A stretch of DNA of 64,000 bases from Bdellovibrio sp. GT3 (GTDB lineage: Bacteria; Bdellovibrionota; Bdellovibrionia; Bdellovibrionales; Bdellovibrionaceae). Below are positions 19,131-27,905 of the stretch, one piece after another; the first letter of the stretch is position 1; every line of letters begins with the position of its first letter. The DNA lies in assembly GCF_037996765.1 (NCBI RefSeq), contig NZ_JBBNAD010000006.1, positions 248,001 through 312,000 of the forward strand, in the 5' to 3' direction. The translations under genes and the position numbers were made by a program. The notes below the pieces were generated by a model. The model worked only from the letters and a program-made list of their open reading frames with translations, had not been told where the DNA came from and searched no databases.

Positions 19131-19931
19131 ATGGCAAAAACTCCAGCTGATTTACGTAATATTGAGTCCTTGGTCGAGATCGTCGCAAGCCTGCGTGGCC
19201 CTGATGGATGTCCATGGGACAAAGACCAGACTCATGAATCGCTCACACAATACGCAGTGGAGGAAACCTTTGAATTGGTGGAAGCCATTGAAACCAAAGG
19301 TCTGGAGCGCGACCAGAAGATGAAAGACGAGCTGGGTGACGTGCTTTTTCAAGTGCTTTTACATTCACAGCTCGCCTCAGAACGTGGAGCATTTACTCTG
19401 AATGATGTGATTGAAAATGTGGCAGAAAAATTGGTGCGCCGCCACCCTCACGTGTTTGGCGACGTGAAGGTTTCAAATTCCGCTGACGTGGTAAAAAACT
19501 GGGAAGAAATCAAAAAGCAGGAAAAGGGATCAGGCCCCGCCTATTCCTTGAATGTCCCCGCACTTCCCGCCTTGCAGCGCGCTTACAAAATAGGCAAACG
19601 CACCGAAAAGTTTAAATTCGACTGGGAGAACGTTGAAGGCGTGATGATGAAGGTCGAAGAGGAATTCGACGAACTGCGCGAGGCTCTGGATAACGACGTG
19701 GAATCGGAAATCGAACACGAACTGGGAGACGTTTTGTTTTCCCTGGCTCAGTTGGGCCGTCATTTGAAAATGGAACCGGAACAAGTTTTGCGCAAAGGCA
19801 ATGCCCGCTTCGAGGAACGCTTCAACAAGATGGTGGAATTAGCCACTGCCGAAGGTGTCGACTGGGGTTTACTGACGACCGAGCAAAAAGAAAGCTATTG
19901 GTTGAAAGCGAAAGCACTGCTGAAGAAATAA
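19131..19931 (+). CDS. mazG: Nucleoside triphosphate pyrophosphohydrolase MazG
   Basis: A 266-residue protein with two MazG domains. The first has EETFELVEAIE and DELGDVLFQ, the second EEEFDELREAL and HELGDVLFSL; these are the EExxE/ExxD metal-binding motifs of all-alpha NTP pyrophosphatases. It hydrolyses NTPs to NMP and PPi for house-cleaning or (p)ppGpp-linked control. GPDGCPWDKDQTHESL is the typical family N-terminus. It is divergent from the pgpH-like gene and followed by a long non-coding gap. Confidence 0.93.
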   Translation: MAKTPADLRNIESLVEIVASLRGPDGCPWDKDQTHESLTQYAVEETFELVEAIETKGLERDQKMKDELGDVLFQVLLHSQLASERGAFTLNDVIENVAEKLVRRHPHVFGDVKVSNSADVVKNWEEIKKQEKGSGPAYSLNVPALPALQRAYKIGKRTEKFKFDWENVEGVMMKVEEEFDELREALDNDVESEIEHELGDVLFSLAQLGRHLKMEPEQVLRKGNARFEERFNKMVELATAEGVDWGLLTTEQKESYWLKAKALLKK

Positions 19932-20460
19932 AAAGCAGGACACTCGTTGCCACAAACTTCCGTCATTGAAAAGCACCCCACAGAAATTTAATGATTCTGT
20001 TAGACAAAATAGTTGAAACGAAATTTCTGTCGAACTGTTTTTCTTTTTCAAATAGTGACACCGCCGGGATTCACAAGGCCAGTGCGGGGTTCATAGCCAT
20101 TTCCACGCAAATTCTTGCGCACACTTCGCACATCTGCGCAGAAGCTTGCCGAAAAATAGCTCAAATATTTCGTCTAAAAGTTCTCCAATTTCTGAGAAGT
20201 TCTTAAAAAAACACAGACTTAGCGCCAATTTCTTACAGGTATTTCCAGCAAAACGTCCATAATGTTGACGACTGAAAATTATTTTTTCTGTGCTTCAACA
20301 CTCCACCTCGTATGATTTCAATGGGTTAGTGCGCCTCATTCTGAAACCGATTTTGAATAAAAAAACAAAATCGCTAGGTTGGGGCCAATTTCAGTTTTCG
20401 CTGTAATTAAACGAAACTGAATCCATCACGAACATGGTGGGGCTCAGGAGGGCAAACCGT
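19932..20460. other. 529-bp non-coding region upstream of the gliding operon
   Basis: No convincing gene on either strand. The right part carries two small stem-loops (20348-20373 and 20390-20421) close to the operon start, so it probably holds the promoter and a structured leader. I cannot assign -35/-10 boxes with confidence. No T-tract terminator for mazG is obvious. Confidence 0.5.
20348..20421 (+). promoter_or_regulatory. Two stem-loops in the leader of the gliding operon
   Basis: CGATTTTG (20348-20355) pairs perfectly with CAAAATCG (20366-20373). Then TTCAGTTTTCG (20390-20400) pairs with CGAAACTGAA (20412-20421) with one bulge. Both lie 40-110 bases before the vWA gene start. The pairs are seen directly; a regulatory role is inference. 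Confidence 0.35.
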
Positions 20461-21477
20461 ATGATCAATCAAATCGCTCGCAAATCAGTAGTAGTTGCTT
20501 CAGCAATTTCAATGCTTGCTGGTTGCGGTAAAAGCGGAGGTTCTTACTCGACCCTCGCTGACGCTGATTCTTATAAGCAGGAAGCTGCCTACGTTCCGAA
20601 AAAGATCGACATCCTTTGGATCATTGATAATTCCGGCTCCATGCAATCCTCACAAAAAAACCTGGCTGACAACTTCAAGTCGTTCATTCAACGCTTCCAA
20701 AGCAACAACAATGACTTCCGTATGGCAGTTGGAACAACAGACGCGTATAAAAGCTCAACCTTGGCGCGCCTTAGAAACAATGCCGGTTACTATGTGATGG
20801 ATAAAAATACTCCGAACCTTGAAACTGTTTTCGTAAATACTATTAAACAAGGTATCAATGGTTCTGGTGACGAGCGCGCATTCCAAAGTATGAAGGACGT
20901 ATTGGCTTTGCCAGCGAACTCTACATTCCGTCGCCCTGATGCATTCTTGGCAGTCATCATTGTATCTGACGAAGAGGACTTCTCTCACTCAGGTTCAATC
21001 TCAACTATCAATGAAAGCTATACGAATCCAAATCTGTATACCGTACAAAGCTTTATCGATTGGATGGACGCATACACTGGTGGCATCGCCAGCGGCAGAA
21101 ACTACTCGATTTCAAATATTGCAATTCAAGATGAGACTTGCCGCAAATCTCTAGGTTCTGACAAGTTCCCAAAACGCTACCACGAGATCACACAGAAAAC
21201 TGCCGGTATTAACGGTGACCTGTGTGCGGACTTCGGTCAAACACTGGAAATCATCTCTGACTCTATCGCCCAACTTTCATCTTCGTTTAAGCTGACTCGT
21301 GAGCCAATCCCTGAATCCATCGTGGTTACAGTGAATGGCAGCATCGTGGCTCGTGATTCTGTAAACGGCTGGACTTATGATGCAACAACTATGACTATCA
21401 CTTTCCACGGTTCCGCAATTCCGGCAGCTAGTGCAGATGTGAAAATCAACTTCGATCCAAAATCGATCAAGATCTAA
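20461..21477 (+). CDS. vWA-domain lipoprotein, candidate CglB-like adhesin
   Basis: A 338-residue lipoprotein: signal peptide ending in lipobox LAGC, then a von Willebrand factor A domain (about residues 40-215). The MIDAS is complete: DNSGS, a Thr in VGTTDAY and an Asp in IIVSDEEDF. A short C-terminal beta domain follows (ESIVVTVNGSIVARDSVNGW). Start chosen is ATG 20461 because AGGAGG lies 8 bases upstream; an earlier in-frame ATG at 20434 would swallow that site. It is first in the gliding-type operon. In Myxococcus the gliding adhesin CglB is an outer-membrane lipoprotein with an integrin-like vWA fold, so an adhesin role here is a reasonable inference. Confidence 0.82.
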   Translation: MINQIARKSVVVASAISMLAGCGKSGGSYSTLADADSYKQEAAYVPKKIDILWIIDNSGSMQSSQKNLADNFKSFIQRFQSNNNDFRMAVGTTDAYKSSTLARLRNNAGYYVMDKNTPNLETVFVNTIKQGINGSGDERAFQSMKDVLALPANSTFRRPDAFLAVIIVSDEEDFSHSGSISTINESYTNPNLYTVQSFIDWMDAYTGGIASGRNYSISNIAIQDETCRKSLGSDKFPKRYHEITQKTAGINGDLCADFGQTLEIISDSIAQLSSSFKLTREPIPESIVVTVNGSIVARDSVNGWTYDATTMTITFHGSAIPAASADVKINFDPKSIKI

Positions 21478-21492
21478 GAAAAGGATTGTATA

Positions 21493-22113
21493 ATGGGTGG
21501 GGAACAATCTACAGCAGCGAATCTTGAGCAATGGTATATCCTTCGTGGGGACATGAAATACGGTCCCTACGAATATCGCTCGATGATCTCGATGATCCAA
21601 AATGCAGAGCTTCAGGATTATAACTATGCCTGGGCTCCGCACCTTGAAAACTGGACACTCGTTGGCGAGCTTCCAGAGTTTTCGAAAGACCGTCTGGCTC
21701 GTTTGATCCAAACCAAGGATCATTTGTCAGGGGCTTTCATTGAAAGAAAATTTCCGCGTAAAGATTTGAAAACTCCAATTTACGCTCACAACGATCAATC
21801 GTTCTTTGATGGGAACACATTGAGCGTCAGTGAGAACGGAGCACTGGTCCTTTTGAATGACCCGCTCCTGTACCTTGGTCAAAAAATCATGATGCATTTC
21901 AGGGTTTCTGAAAACAATCCTGTAGCATTTAATGTTCTTTGCGAAATTGTCCGAAAGAACTATTCGAAACAACGTTTAAACGTAAAATCCGGTCTGCACT
22001 ATGCTGTTCGTTTCCTCCAGGTGCCAGAGACTGGTTCGACACAATTAACTAAATGGTCTCGCGGTGGCGGTTCCAAGGAGGAAACAAATGGCATTCTTAA
22101 AGTTCATGAATGA
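21493..22113 (+). CDS. GYF-PilZ fusion protein
   Basis: A 206-residue cytoplasmic protein with no signal or membrane helix. Residues about 12-60 look like a GYF_2 domain (WYILRGDMKYGPYEYRSM, then WAPHLENWTLV). Residues about 75-180 look like PilZ: RKFPR gives the RxxxR c-di-GMP motif, and SVSENG stands in the place of (D/N)xSxxG with Ser for Asp/Asn. ATG 21493 has an AAGGA site. Its end overlaps the TolQ-like gene start by 26 bases, so the two are coupled. A GYF domain also occurs in Myxococcus GltJ. The fusion suggests c-di-GMP control of the motor. Confidence 0.75.
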   Translation: MGGEQSTAANLEQWYILRGDMKYGPYEYRSMISMIQNAELQDYNYAWAPHLENWTLVGELPEFSKDRLARLIQTKDHLSGAFIERKFPRKDLKTPIYAHNDQSFFDGNTLSVSENGALVLLNDPLLYLGQKIMMHFRVSENNPVAFNVLCEIVRKNYSKQRLNVKSGLHYAVRFLQVPETGSTQLTKWSRGGGSKEETNGILKVHE

Positions 22114-22795
22114 GTCTGGCGTCGTAGGCTGGCTGATTCTTCTAACCGGTATCGGTGCTCTGGTATTGATCGCTGAGCGCGCGAAAATGCTCTACAAAGA
22201 GTACGGTATGAATGTCGATGAGTTTATGGGCAAGGTCCAAACTCTGGTATTGGCTAAAAAACATGACGAAGCACTTCTGCTTTGCGCACAACTTGAGAAA
22301 AAACCTCTGGCTGCTGCTTTCAAAACGATCCTTGAAAAAGCTGATCGTGATGACGACACTATTTTCCAGGCTCACGACATCGCTTTGTCTGAAAACGTTC
22401 CTTTGTATACAAAACGCCTGCACTACCTTTCCATGCTTGCCAACGTTGCAACATTGATGGGTCTTTTGGGTACAATCCACGGTCTGATCCTGTCGTTCCA
22501 AGCGGTTGCGGCAGCTGACCCGGCGTTGAAACAACAACTTCTTGCTCAAGGTATCTCCGTATCCATGTATACGACGGCTTTGGGTCTGGCAGTTGCGATT
22601 CCAGCGATGGTATTCTTCTCTATCCTGACTTCCCGTCAAAACGAATTGATGGAAGATATGATGGAAAAATGCGGTAAGTTGACAGAGTTGTTGACGAGCG
22701 CACACATTCCAAATCTTTCCCGTCAAAACGTTTTCCCAGACCAGGTTGCTGCTCCAGCAGTGACTCCACCGTCTGCTCCCGGCAAGGCTTCTTAA
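22088..22795 (+). CDS. MotA/TolQ/ExbB proton-channel protein (AglR-like)
   Basis: A 235-residue inner-membrane protein with three helices: VVGWLILLTGIGALVLIAER near the start, then two in the conserved MotA_ExbB block (VATLMGLLGTIHGLILSF and TTALGLAVAIPAMVFF). It should form the pentameric stator channel with the two ExbD-like proteins encoded next. ATG 22088 has AAGGAGG at 22075-22081 and lies inside the end of the GYF-PilZ gene; the longer frame from 22064 is not needed. Counterpart of Myxococcus AglR in the gliding motor. Confidence 0.88.
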   Translation: MAFLKFMNESGVVGWLILLTGIGALVLIAERAKMLYKEYGMNVDEFMGKVQTLVLAKKHDEALLLCAQLEKKPLAAAFKTILEKADRDDDTIFQAHDIALSENVPLYTKRLHYLSMLANVATLMGLLGTIHGLILSFQAVAAADPALKQQLLAQGISVSMYTTALGLAVAIPAMVFFSILTSRQNELMEDMMEKCGKLTELLTSAHIPNLSRQNVFPDQVAAPAVTPPSAPGKAS

Positions 22796-22848
22796 TTGAA
22801 GCCTTCGGGCGTTCCTAAGGTGTGAATTAATTTTTATTGGGTGGGTAT

Positions 22849-23394
22849 ATGAGACGCGCAAGAAAAATCAAAATCAATCATAATACAGAGTTCGATCTGG
22901 ACTTGGCGCCACTGCTTGCCGTGATGGTAAAACTGGTACCGGTTCTGTTGCTCTCATCTGCATTCGTGCAGATGATGGTGATCGAAACTGAATTGCCGCA
23001 AGTCGTTTCCGAGGCGATTCAACGTAATGATGAAAAAGACAAACCAACAATCGTCGAATTGGAAGTTGACTCCAAAGTCGGTTTCACAATCATTGTGAAT
23101 AAGGCTGGCAAAGAAAGCACTGTTTCAGTTCCGTTGAAAGACGGCAACCTGGACCTGCCTGCTTTGCACCAAAAACTGGTTGAAGTTAAACAAGCCAATC
23201 CTGAAGTTTTCAAAATCGAATTGAGTCCGGACTCCAAGGTTGCTTACAACGTCATCGTCAAGGTGATGGATGAAGCCCGTCAGTCCAGAGATTCAAAGAT
23301 CACATTCCCCGTGTTTGATACCAAACAGGGCAAAAATGTGGACACCAAATACATGTTCCCAGAGGTTGTCTTTGCGAACATGATGGAGGGCTAG
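22849..23394 (+). CDS. ExbD/TolR-family protein lacking the channel Asp
   Basis: A 181-residue ExbD/TolR-like protein: short basic N-terminus, one membrane helix, periplasmic domain. In the family the helix begins P-x-x-D, and that Asp carries protons. Here the segment reads DLAPLLAVMVKLVPVLLLSS, with Ala24 at the Asp position and Lys28 one helical turn on. So it should not conduct protons itself. ATG 22849 is preferred over TTG 22837. Next to a normal paralogue (23398-23895), it may form a mixed heterodimer. Confidence 0.8.
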   Translation: MRRARKIKINHNTEFDLDLAPLLAVMVKLVPVLLLSSAFVQMMVIETELPQVVSEAIQRNDEKDKPTIVELEVDSKVGFTIIVNKAGKESTVSVPLKDGNLDLPALHQKLVEVKQANPEVFKIELSPDSKVAYNVIVKVMDEARQSRDSKITFPVFDTKQGKNVDTKYMFPEVVFANMMEG

Positions 23395-23397
23395 ATC

Positions 23398-23895
23398 ATG
23401 GCACGCCGTCGTGGATTTGAGCTTAAAAAACAAAGTTCAACGTTTACACTGAACATCACCTCGATGACGGATATGTTTACCATCCTCTTGGTGTTCCTAT
23501 TACAAAGTTATTCGACTTCAACTGTAGAGATCACTCCGGAAAACGGGTTGCGCCTGCCGACTTCGGCAACAACGGCAAATCCCGTGGAAGCGGTGAAAAT
23601 CTCTCTCTCCAAGGATTCGTTGAAAATCGACAAGGACAAGATCGCTGATGTGAAGGACACAGAATTCCTTCCGCAGGACCTTGAGGCCACAGATTCGAAC
23701 TTTATTAAGCCATTGTTCGCAAAACTGGACCATCTTGCGAAAAATTCAACCGAAAAGGAGAAGTGGGTGAAAGAAGGCAAAATTCTTTTGCAGGCAGATC
23801 GTGACCTACCTTATGCGACTCTTCGCAAAGTTATGTACACTGCTTCAATGGCCGGCTTTCCTCAGTTGAAATTGGTGACCATGGTCGGAGAATAA
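23398..23895 (+). CDS. ExbD/TolR-family protein with intact channel Asp (AglQ/AglS-like)
   Basis: A 165-residue protein with one N-terminal helix, NITSMTDMFTILLVFLLQSY; Asp25 sits in the position of the proton-carrying Asp of ExbD/TolR. The periplasmic domain follows (GKILLQADRDLPYATLRKVM is typical of the family's C-terminal half). It starts 3 bases after the previous stop. It is the likely force-generating rotor or plug subunit of the proton motor with the TolQ-like protein. Confidence 0.87.
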   Translation: MARRRGFELKKQSSTFTLNITSMTDMFTILLVFLLQSYSTSTVEITPENGLRLPTSATTANPVEAVKISLSKDSLKIDKDKIADVKDTEFLPQDLEATDSNFIKPLFAKLDHLAKNSTEKEKWVKEGKILLQADRDLPYATLRKVMYTASMAGFPQLKLVTMVGE

Positions 23896-23899
23896 CACT

Positions 23900-26800
23900 A
23901 TGAAGCTGCGCACATTAACTCTCATAATTGGTATCCATCTATTCTCGTTGTTGTGCTTTGCAGAAAAGAATGAAAAAGGACTTATCCCTGAAGTTCGCCT
24001 GACGAACGATGAGGGAGAAAACGAAAAGAAAGCTTTGCGATCCGAGCTGATGATCACTCGCTCTGAAAACAAAGCCATCGAGTCCCTTCAGGGTGTGATC
24101 AAAAGAAATAAAGGATCTTCCAACGAGGCGGAACTTTGGAACCGCCTTGCTGAGCTTTACATGCGTCGTTCAAAATCAGGTCGTTTCTTCGACCTGAATC
24201 GCGACAACCCGATGATGAAGCTCTCCCCTTTCCCGATTCCCAATGAAAAAGGCACTGAATCCGTTAAACGCGCGATGAAGATCTATTCCAAAATCGAAGT
24301 GGACTTCCCGAAGTTCCGCGATATGGATGCAGTACTTTTCAATAACGCCTTCGCTCACCAACAGGTGGGTCAAATGAAGGGCTCCAATGAACTCTATCAG
24401 CGTCTATTGACGAAATTCCCAAAATCACCATTGGTACCGGATGGTACTTTGGCTTTGGGTGAATTGCTTTACGACCAGGGCAAATTTGCTGCGGCTTTGG
24501 AGCAGTTCGAAAAACTTGAAAAATTCCCAAACAGCCGTGTTTATTCCTACGGTATGTATAAGGCCGCATGGTCCTGCTACAATATGCGCGACAGTGAGTG
24601 CGGTATCAAAAAACTGGTACAGGTTGTAAAAAACAATCCTGCGCTTAAAGATGGTGAAGTCCCAACCAACCGTCACAATCTTCGCAAAGAGGCTTTGCGT
24701 GATTTGACTATTTTCATTGGTGACTCCTACCCTGCAAATAAACTTTATTCTTTCTTTGAAGGCATCACAAACCAGGATGAACTTGGCGAATCAATGATGA
24801 ATCTTGCCAAGCTTTACGACTCTCACAGCCGTCAAAAGGAAATGAACATCTTCCTGGATGAGTACATTGAGCAACATCCAAACGGTCCGGACGTAGTTAA
24901 ATCCCATTTGCTACTGGTTGAAGCCAACGAAACGTTGAAAAAACGTGACCTGGTTCTTAAGCACATGCAAATCGCCTCTGACCACTGTCGCAATGGTTCC
25001 GACTGGAAGTCTTCTCAAAAGAAAGACACCATCATCACTTCGTGCGAAGAGTCTTTCCGTCGTACCAGCCTGGATATGACCAAAAAATGGTGGGATATCT
25101 GGCTTAAAAACAAACAAAACACTGAGTTCTCCAACCTGACTCAACAACTTTTCAAATTGATGCTGGATAACGAAGATCCTGCAAAACCGGATTTGAAAAC
25201 ACGCTTTGCCTATGCGGAACTTCTGTTCCAAATTGGCAATTACGATCAGGCATCAGCACAATATAAAATGGTGGGTGACAAAACCACTGATGCAACAATG
25301 AAACATGACGCCAACTATGCGGCCCTTTTCTCGATTGAGAAATCCATCGAGAAAAAATCAGACTCTGAAAAAGAGGCGCAACGTAAGGAGTTGGCTGCCA
25401 ACTATCTGGCAAAACACCCTACTGGGAAATATGCCACAGCAGTTAAATTCAAAATGGGTCATATCGCCTATCAGGAAAACAACTATCCTGAAGCGGAAAA
25501 ATGGCTGAAACCTTTGACCACGGTCAAAGGAAATGAAAATGCAGATATCCGTCGCAAATCAGAAGATCTGGTTTTGGATATGCTGAACATTAAGAAAGAC
25601 TATGTGGGTATCAAAGAGTTCTCGAAGCTTATCATGGCTTCAACGACCGATGCCACACGCAAGAAAAGCATGAACAAGATCCAGGAAGAAGCTCACTTCA
25701 CTGAAATTCAGGAGTTTGCAAAAACTGGAGACAAGGATCAAGCTGCACAAAAGCTGATGGCTTACGCCAAGGAGCATGACGGTTCCAAACTTGCTCAGGA
25801 TGCTTCATGGCAGGCGATCGGGATTCTGTATACTGAAGGAAAGGTTTTTGACGCCGCAGAGATGTCTGTGAAATACGCGCAAAAACATCCTGATGACAAA
25901 AAGAATCTGGATGCCTTGAAAGATGCAGCAAAATCTTACACTGACGTCGGCCAGACAGCGAAAGCTGCAGAAACCCTGGTTAAGGTCGCTGACATGGACA
26001 AAAAAGCCCGTAACCAATACTTGGAAACAGCGGCTGACATCTATGTCATGGAAAAACGTGTGAAAGATGCACGTTCTGCTTACATGGGTATTTTATCTGC
26101 AGCCGACAGCAAAACAACAGAACGCATCTATGGCAAACTTTTGGATTCCTATAAGAATGACAAAGGCTCTGCTGAGTATGAGAAACTGCAAAATCAAATC
26201 TCTGCGAAAGGTATCGAACCTTATACGACAGAGGCCATGATTGAACGCGCTCAAAAACTTCTGGATTCCGGAAAGTTGACTGCAGCCTTTGACCTTTCCA
26301 TGAAAGCCAATGGCCGCTCGGTGCCTGCAGAGACACGCGCTGCTGCCCGCCTGATTCAAGCGGCAGTTCTTGAAAAAGAATTTATTTCTCAAAGCGTAAA
26401 AGCCCGCGAGGAAAAATTCGCAACTGTCCTTGCGATCAAGACAGAAAAGCTGGACAAAGCCCAAACCGCCTATGTGGGTGCTTTGAAAATGTCCAAGGAT
26501 CCATATCAACAATTGGAAGCCTTGCGCGGTATTGACCGTGTGTATGGCAACTACATCGATTCATTGACGTCGATGCCACTGCCCGCTTCTTTGAGCCCTG
26601 ATGATCAAAAACAACTTCGTGGTGAATTGGCTAAACTGACAAACCCAATTCAGGAAAAGAAGAACGACAATGATGCCAAATTGAAAGTTTTGGCATCCAC
26701 TGTTGGTCAAACGGCGACGGCGGTAAGAGCTTATTCAAGCATTGGTGTGGATAGAACAATCACACCGATTGCCCAGTTCCCTGCTGCCGACAAATGGGGT

Positions 26801-27616
26801 GTATTCATTCCGCAATCAGCTGATATGACAATTGGTAAAGTGTCTCGTTATGAGATTCGCCCAGGCAAAACCTGCAACAAGGCCGCTGTTATGGCCGGTC
26901 AGATTGAAAAGCTGAACGCTTTTGAAACTGCAGCAAACTGCTACGGAGCGAAACAATACGATATCGTCGAGAAGCTGGGCCTTGAGCTTGCCAAAGGCAA
27001 AGAGACACGCGCAGTGGGCTTGTTCCTTGCGAGTGTTGGCTCTGAAGCAAAAGGTTATGGCGATAAGGCAATGTGGCTAATTGATGCATCATTGAAGCTT
27101 CAACCTGAGTCATCTCCTTACGTGTATCAAAAAGGTCGCCTCACTTATCACGACTATGGAATTAAGGCCGCCATGCCCTACTTCGATAAGGCGATGAATA
27201 TGCAAATTCCTTCGACAGAAATCGAAACTTTCGCTGGAGTGAAAGCATTCTCAGAGGGAGATTTCAGTCGCGCAGTGGATAAATTCTCTGCACTGAATAA
27301 AGATCAGTTGTATACTTTAAATGTGGGAACGCTTTTGAGTGAATCATATGCTCAAAAGGGTCAGGTCGATAAAGCCTTGGCAATGATCAAAGATTTGATC
27401 ACTGCCAGCAAAAAAGACTCGGTCGACTATCTTCTGGAACAAGCTCATATCCTTGAGACTTTCAAAGGAAGCCCCACGCTAGCGTTGGATTCCTACGAAA
27501 AGGCATTCAAAGCCAGCAGCGCGCAAGCAGATTTGCGTGAATGGTTAAGCAAAAAAATTCAGTTTATTAAAAATCAAAACAAAGTCGGTCAGCACGTAAT
27601 CTCGGGAGACTTGTAG
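23900..27616 (+). CDS. Giant periplasmic TPR-rich protein (GltD/AgmU-like)
   Basis: A 1238-residue exported protein: signal peptide MKLRTLTLIIGIHLFSLLCF, then helical TPR/Sel1-type repeats over nearly the whole length (e.g. AELLFQIGNYDQASAQYKMV and AVKFKMGHIAYQENNYPEAE). There are no membrane helices after the signal. In Myxococcus the gliding machine has a periplasmic TPR protein of similar size (AgmU/GltD) placed near the stator; same context and architecture here, but I cannot confirm orthology. It begins 4 bases after the ExbD-like stop. Confidence 0.75.
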   Translation: MKLRTLTLIIGIHLFSLLCFAEKNEKGLIPEVRLTNDEGENEKKALRSELMITRSENKAIESLQGVIKRNKGSSNEAELWNRLAELYMRRSKSGRFFDLNRDNPMMKLSPFPIPNEKGTESVKRAMKIYSKIEVDFPKFRDMDAVLFNNAFAHQQVGQMKGSNELYQRLLTKFPKSPLVPDGTLALGELLYDQGKFAAALEQFEKLEKFPNSRVYSYGMYKAAWSCYNMRDSECGIKKLVQVVKNNPALKDGEVPTNRHNLRKEALRDLTIFIGDSYPANKLYSFFEGITNQDELGESMMNLAKLYDSHSRQKEMNIFLDEYIEQHPNGPDVVKSHLLLVEANETLKKRDLVLKHMQIASDHCRNGSDWKSSQKKDTIITSCEESFRRTSLDMTKKWWDIWLKNKQNTEFSNLTQQLFKLMLDNEDPAKPDLKTRFAYAELLFQIGNYDQASAQYKMVGDKTTDATMKHDANYAALFSIEKSIEKKSDSEKEAQRKELAANYLAKHPTGKYATAVKFKMGHIAYQENNYPEAEKWLKPLTTVKGNENADIRRKSEDLVLDMLNIKKDYVGIKEFSKLIMASTTDATRKKSMNKIQEEAHFTEIQEFAKTGDKDQAAQKLMAYAKEHDGSKLAQDASWQAIGILYTEGKVFDAAEMSVKYAQKHPDDKKNLDALKDAAKSYTDVGQTAKAAETLVKVADMDKKARNQYLETAADIYVMEKRVKDARSAYMGILSAADSKTTERIYGKLLDSYKNDKGSAEYEKLQNQISAKGIEPYTTEAMIERAQKLLDSGKLTAAFDLSMKANGRSVPAETRAAARLIQAAVLEKEFISQSVKAREEKFATVLAIKTEKLDKAQTAYVGALKMSKDPYQQLEALRGIDRVYGNYIDSLTSMPLPASLSPDDQKQLRGELAKLTNPIQEKKNDNDAKLKVLASTVGQTATAVRAYSSIGVDRTITPIAQFPAADKWGVFIPQSADMTIGKVSRYEIRPGKTCNKAAVMAGQIEKLNAFETAANCYGAKQYDIVEKLGLELAKGKETRAVGLFLASVGSEAKGYGDKAMWLIDASLKLQPESSPYVYQKGRLTYHDYGIKAAMPYFDKAMNMQIPSTEIETFAGVKAFSEGDFSRAVDKFSALNKDQLYTLNVGTLLSESYAQKGQVDKALAMIKDLITASKKDSVDYLLEQAHILETFKGSPTLALDSYEKAFKASSAQADLREWLSKKIQFIKNQNKVGQHVISGDL

Positions 27617-27630
27617 TATGGAGGGTACAA

Positions 27631-27879
27631 GTGAAAGCTTTCATCCAATTGATGACTGTTTTTCTTCTCTTGGGGTCAGCGACTGCCTTTGCCAAGCAAA
27701 AGACAGTCCGTAAAGTCCAAGAAGTCAATTTCGGTGATATGAACCTCAAGGGTACAATTCGTAACCCTGACGGCGCTTATCTTGTGCAAAAGCGAGGCAT
27801 CAAGTTCATGCCTCTGTACGATGTACAAAAAGATATGGATGGCCGCATCAGGGAATCAGCATTGTACTTGAACAACTAA
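27631..27879 (+). CDS. Small secreted protein in the gliding operon
   Basis: 82 residues from GTG 27631 with GGAGGG just upstream. Signal peptide (MKAFIQLMTVFLLLGSATAFA), then a short charged domain including VNFGDMNLKGTIRNPDG. This last stretch resembles linker or docking peptides found in myxobacterial gliding operons; I do not recognise a named family. Likely a periplasmic accessory subunit. Confidence 0.65.
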   Translation: MKAFIQLMTVFLLLGSATAFAKQKTVRKVQEVNFGDMNLKGTIRNPDGAYLVQKRGIKFMPLYDVQKDMDGRIRESALYLNN

Positions 27880-27905
27880 GTTTAGTTTTTATTTGAGGGG
27901 TTTAT

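Noticed and set aside
20430-20465. GGGCAAACC-like string resembling part of a GEMM c-di-GMP riboswitch
   Set aside because: Only a few bases match, they overlap the ribosome-binding site of the vWA gene, and the other conserved GEMM elements and stems are missing.
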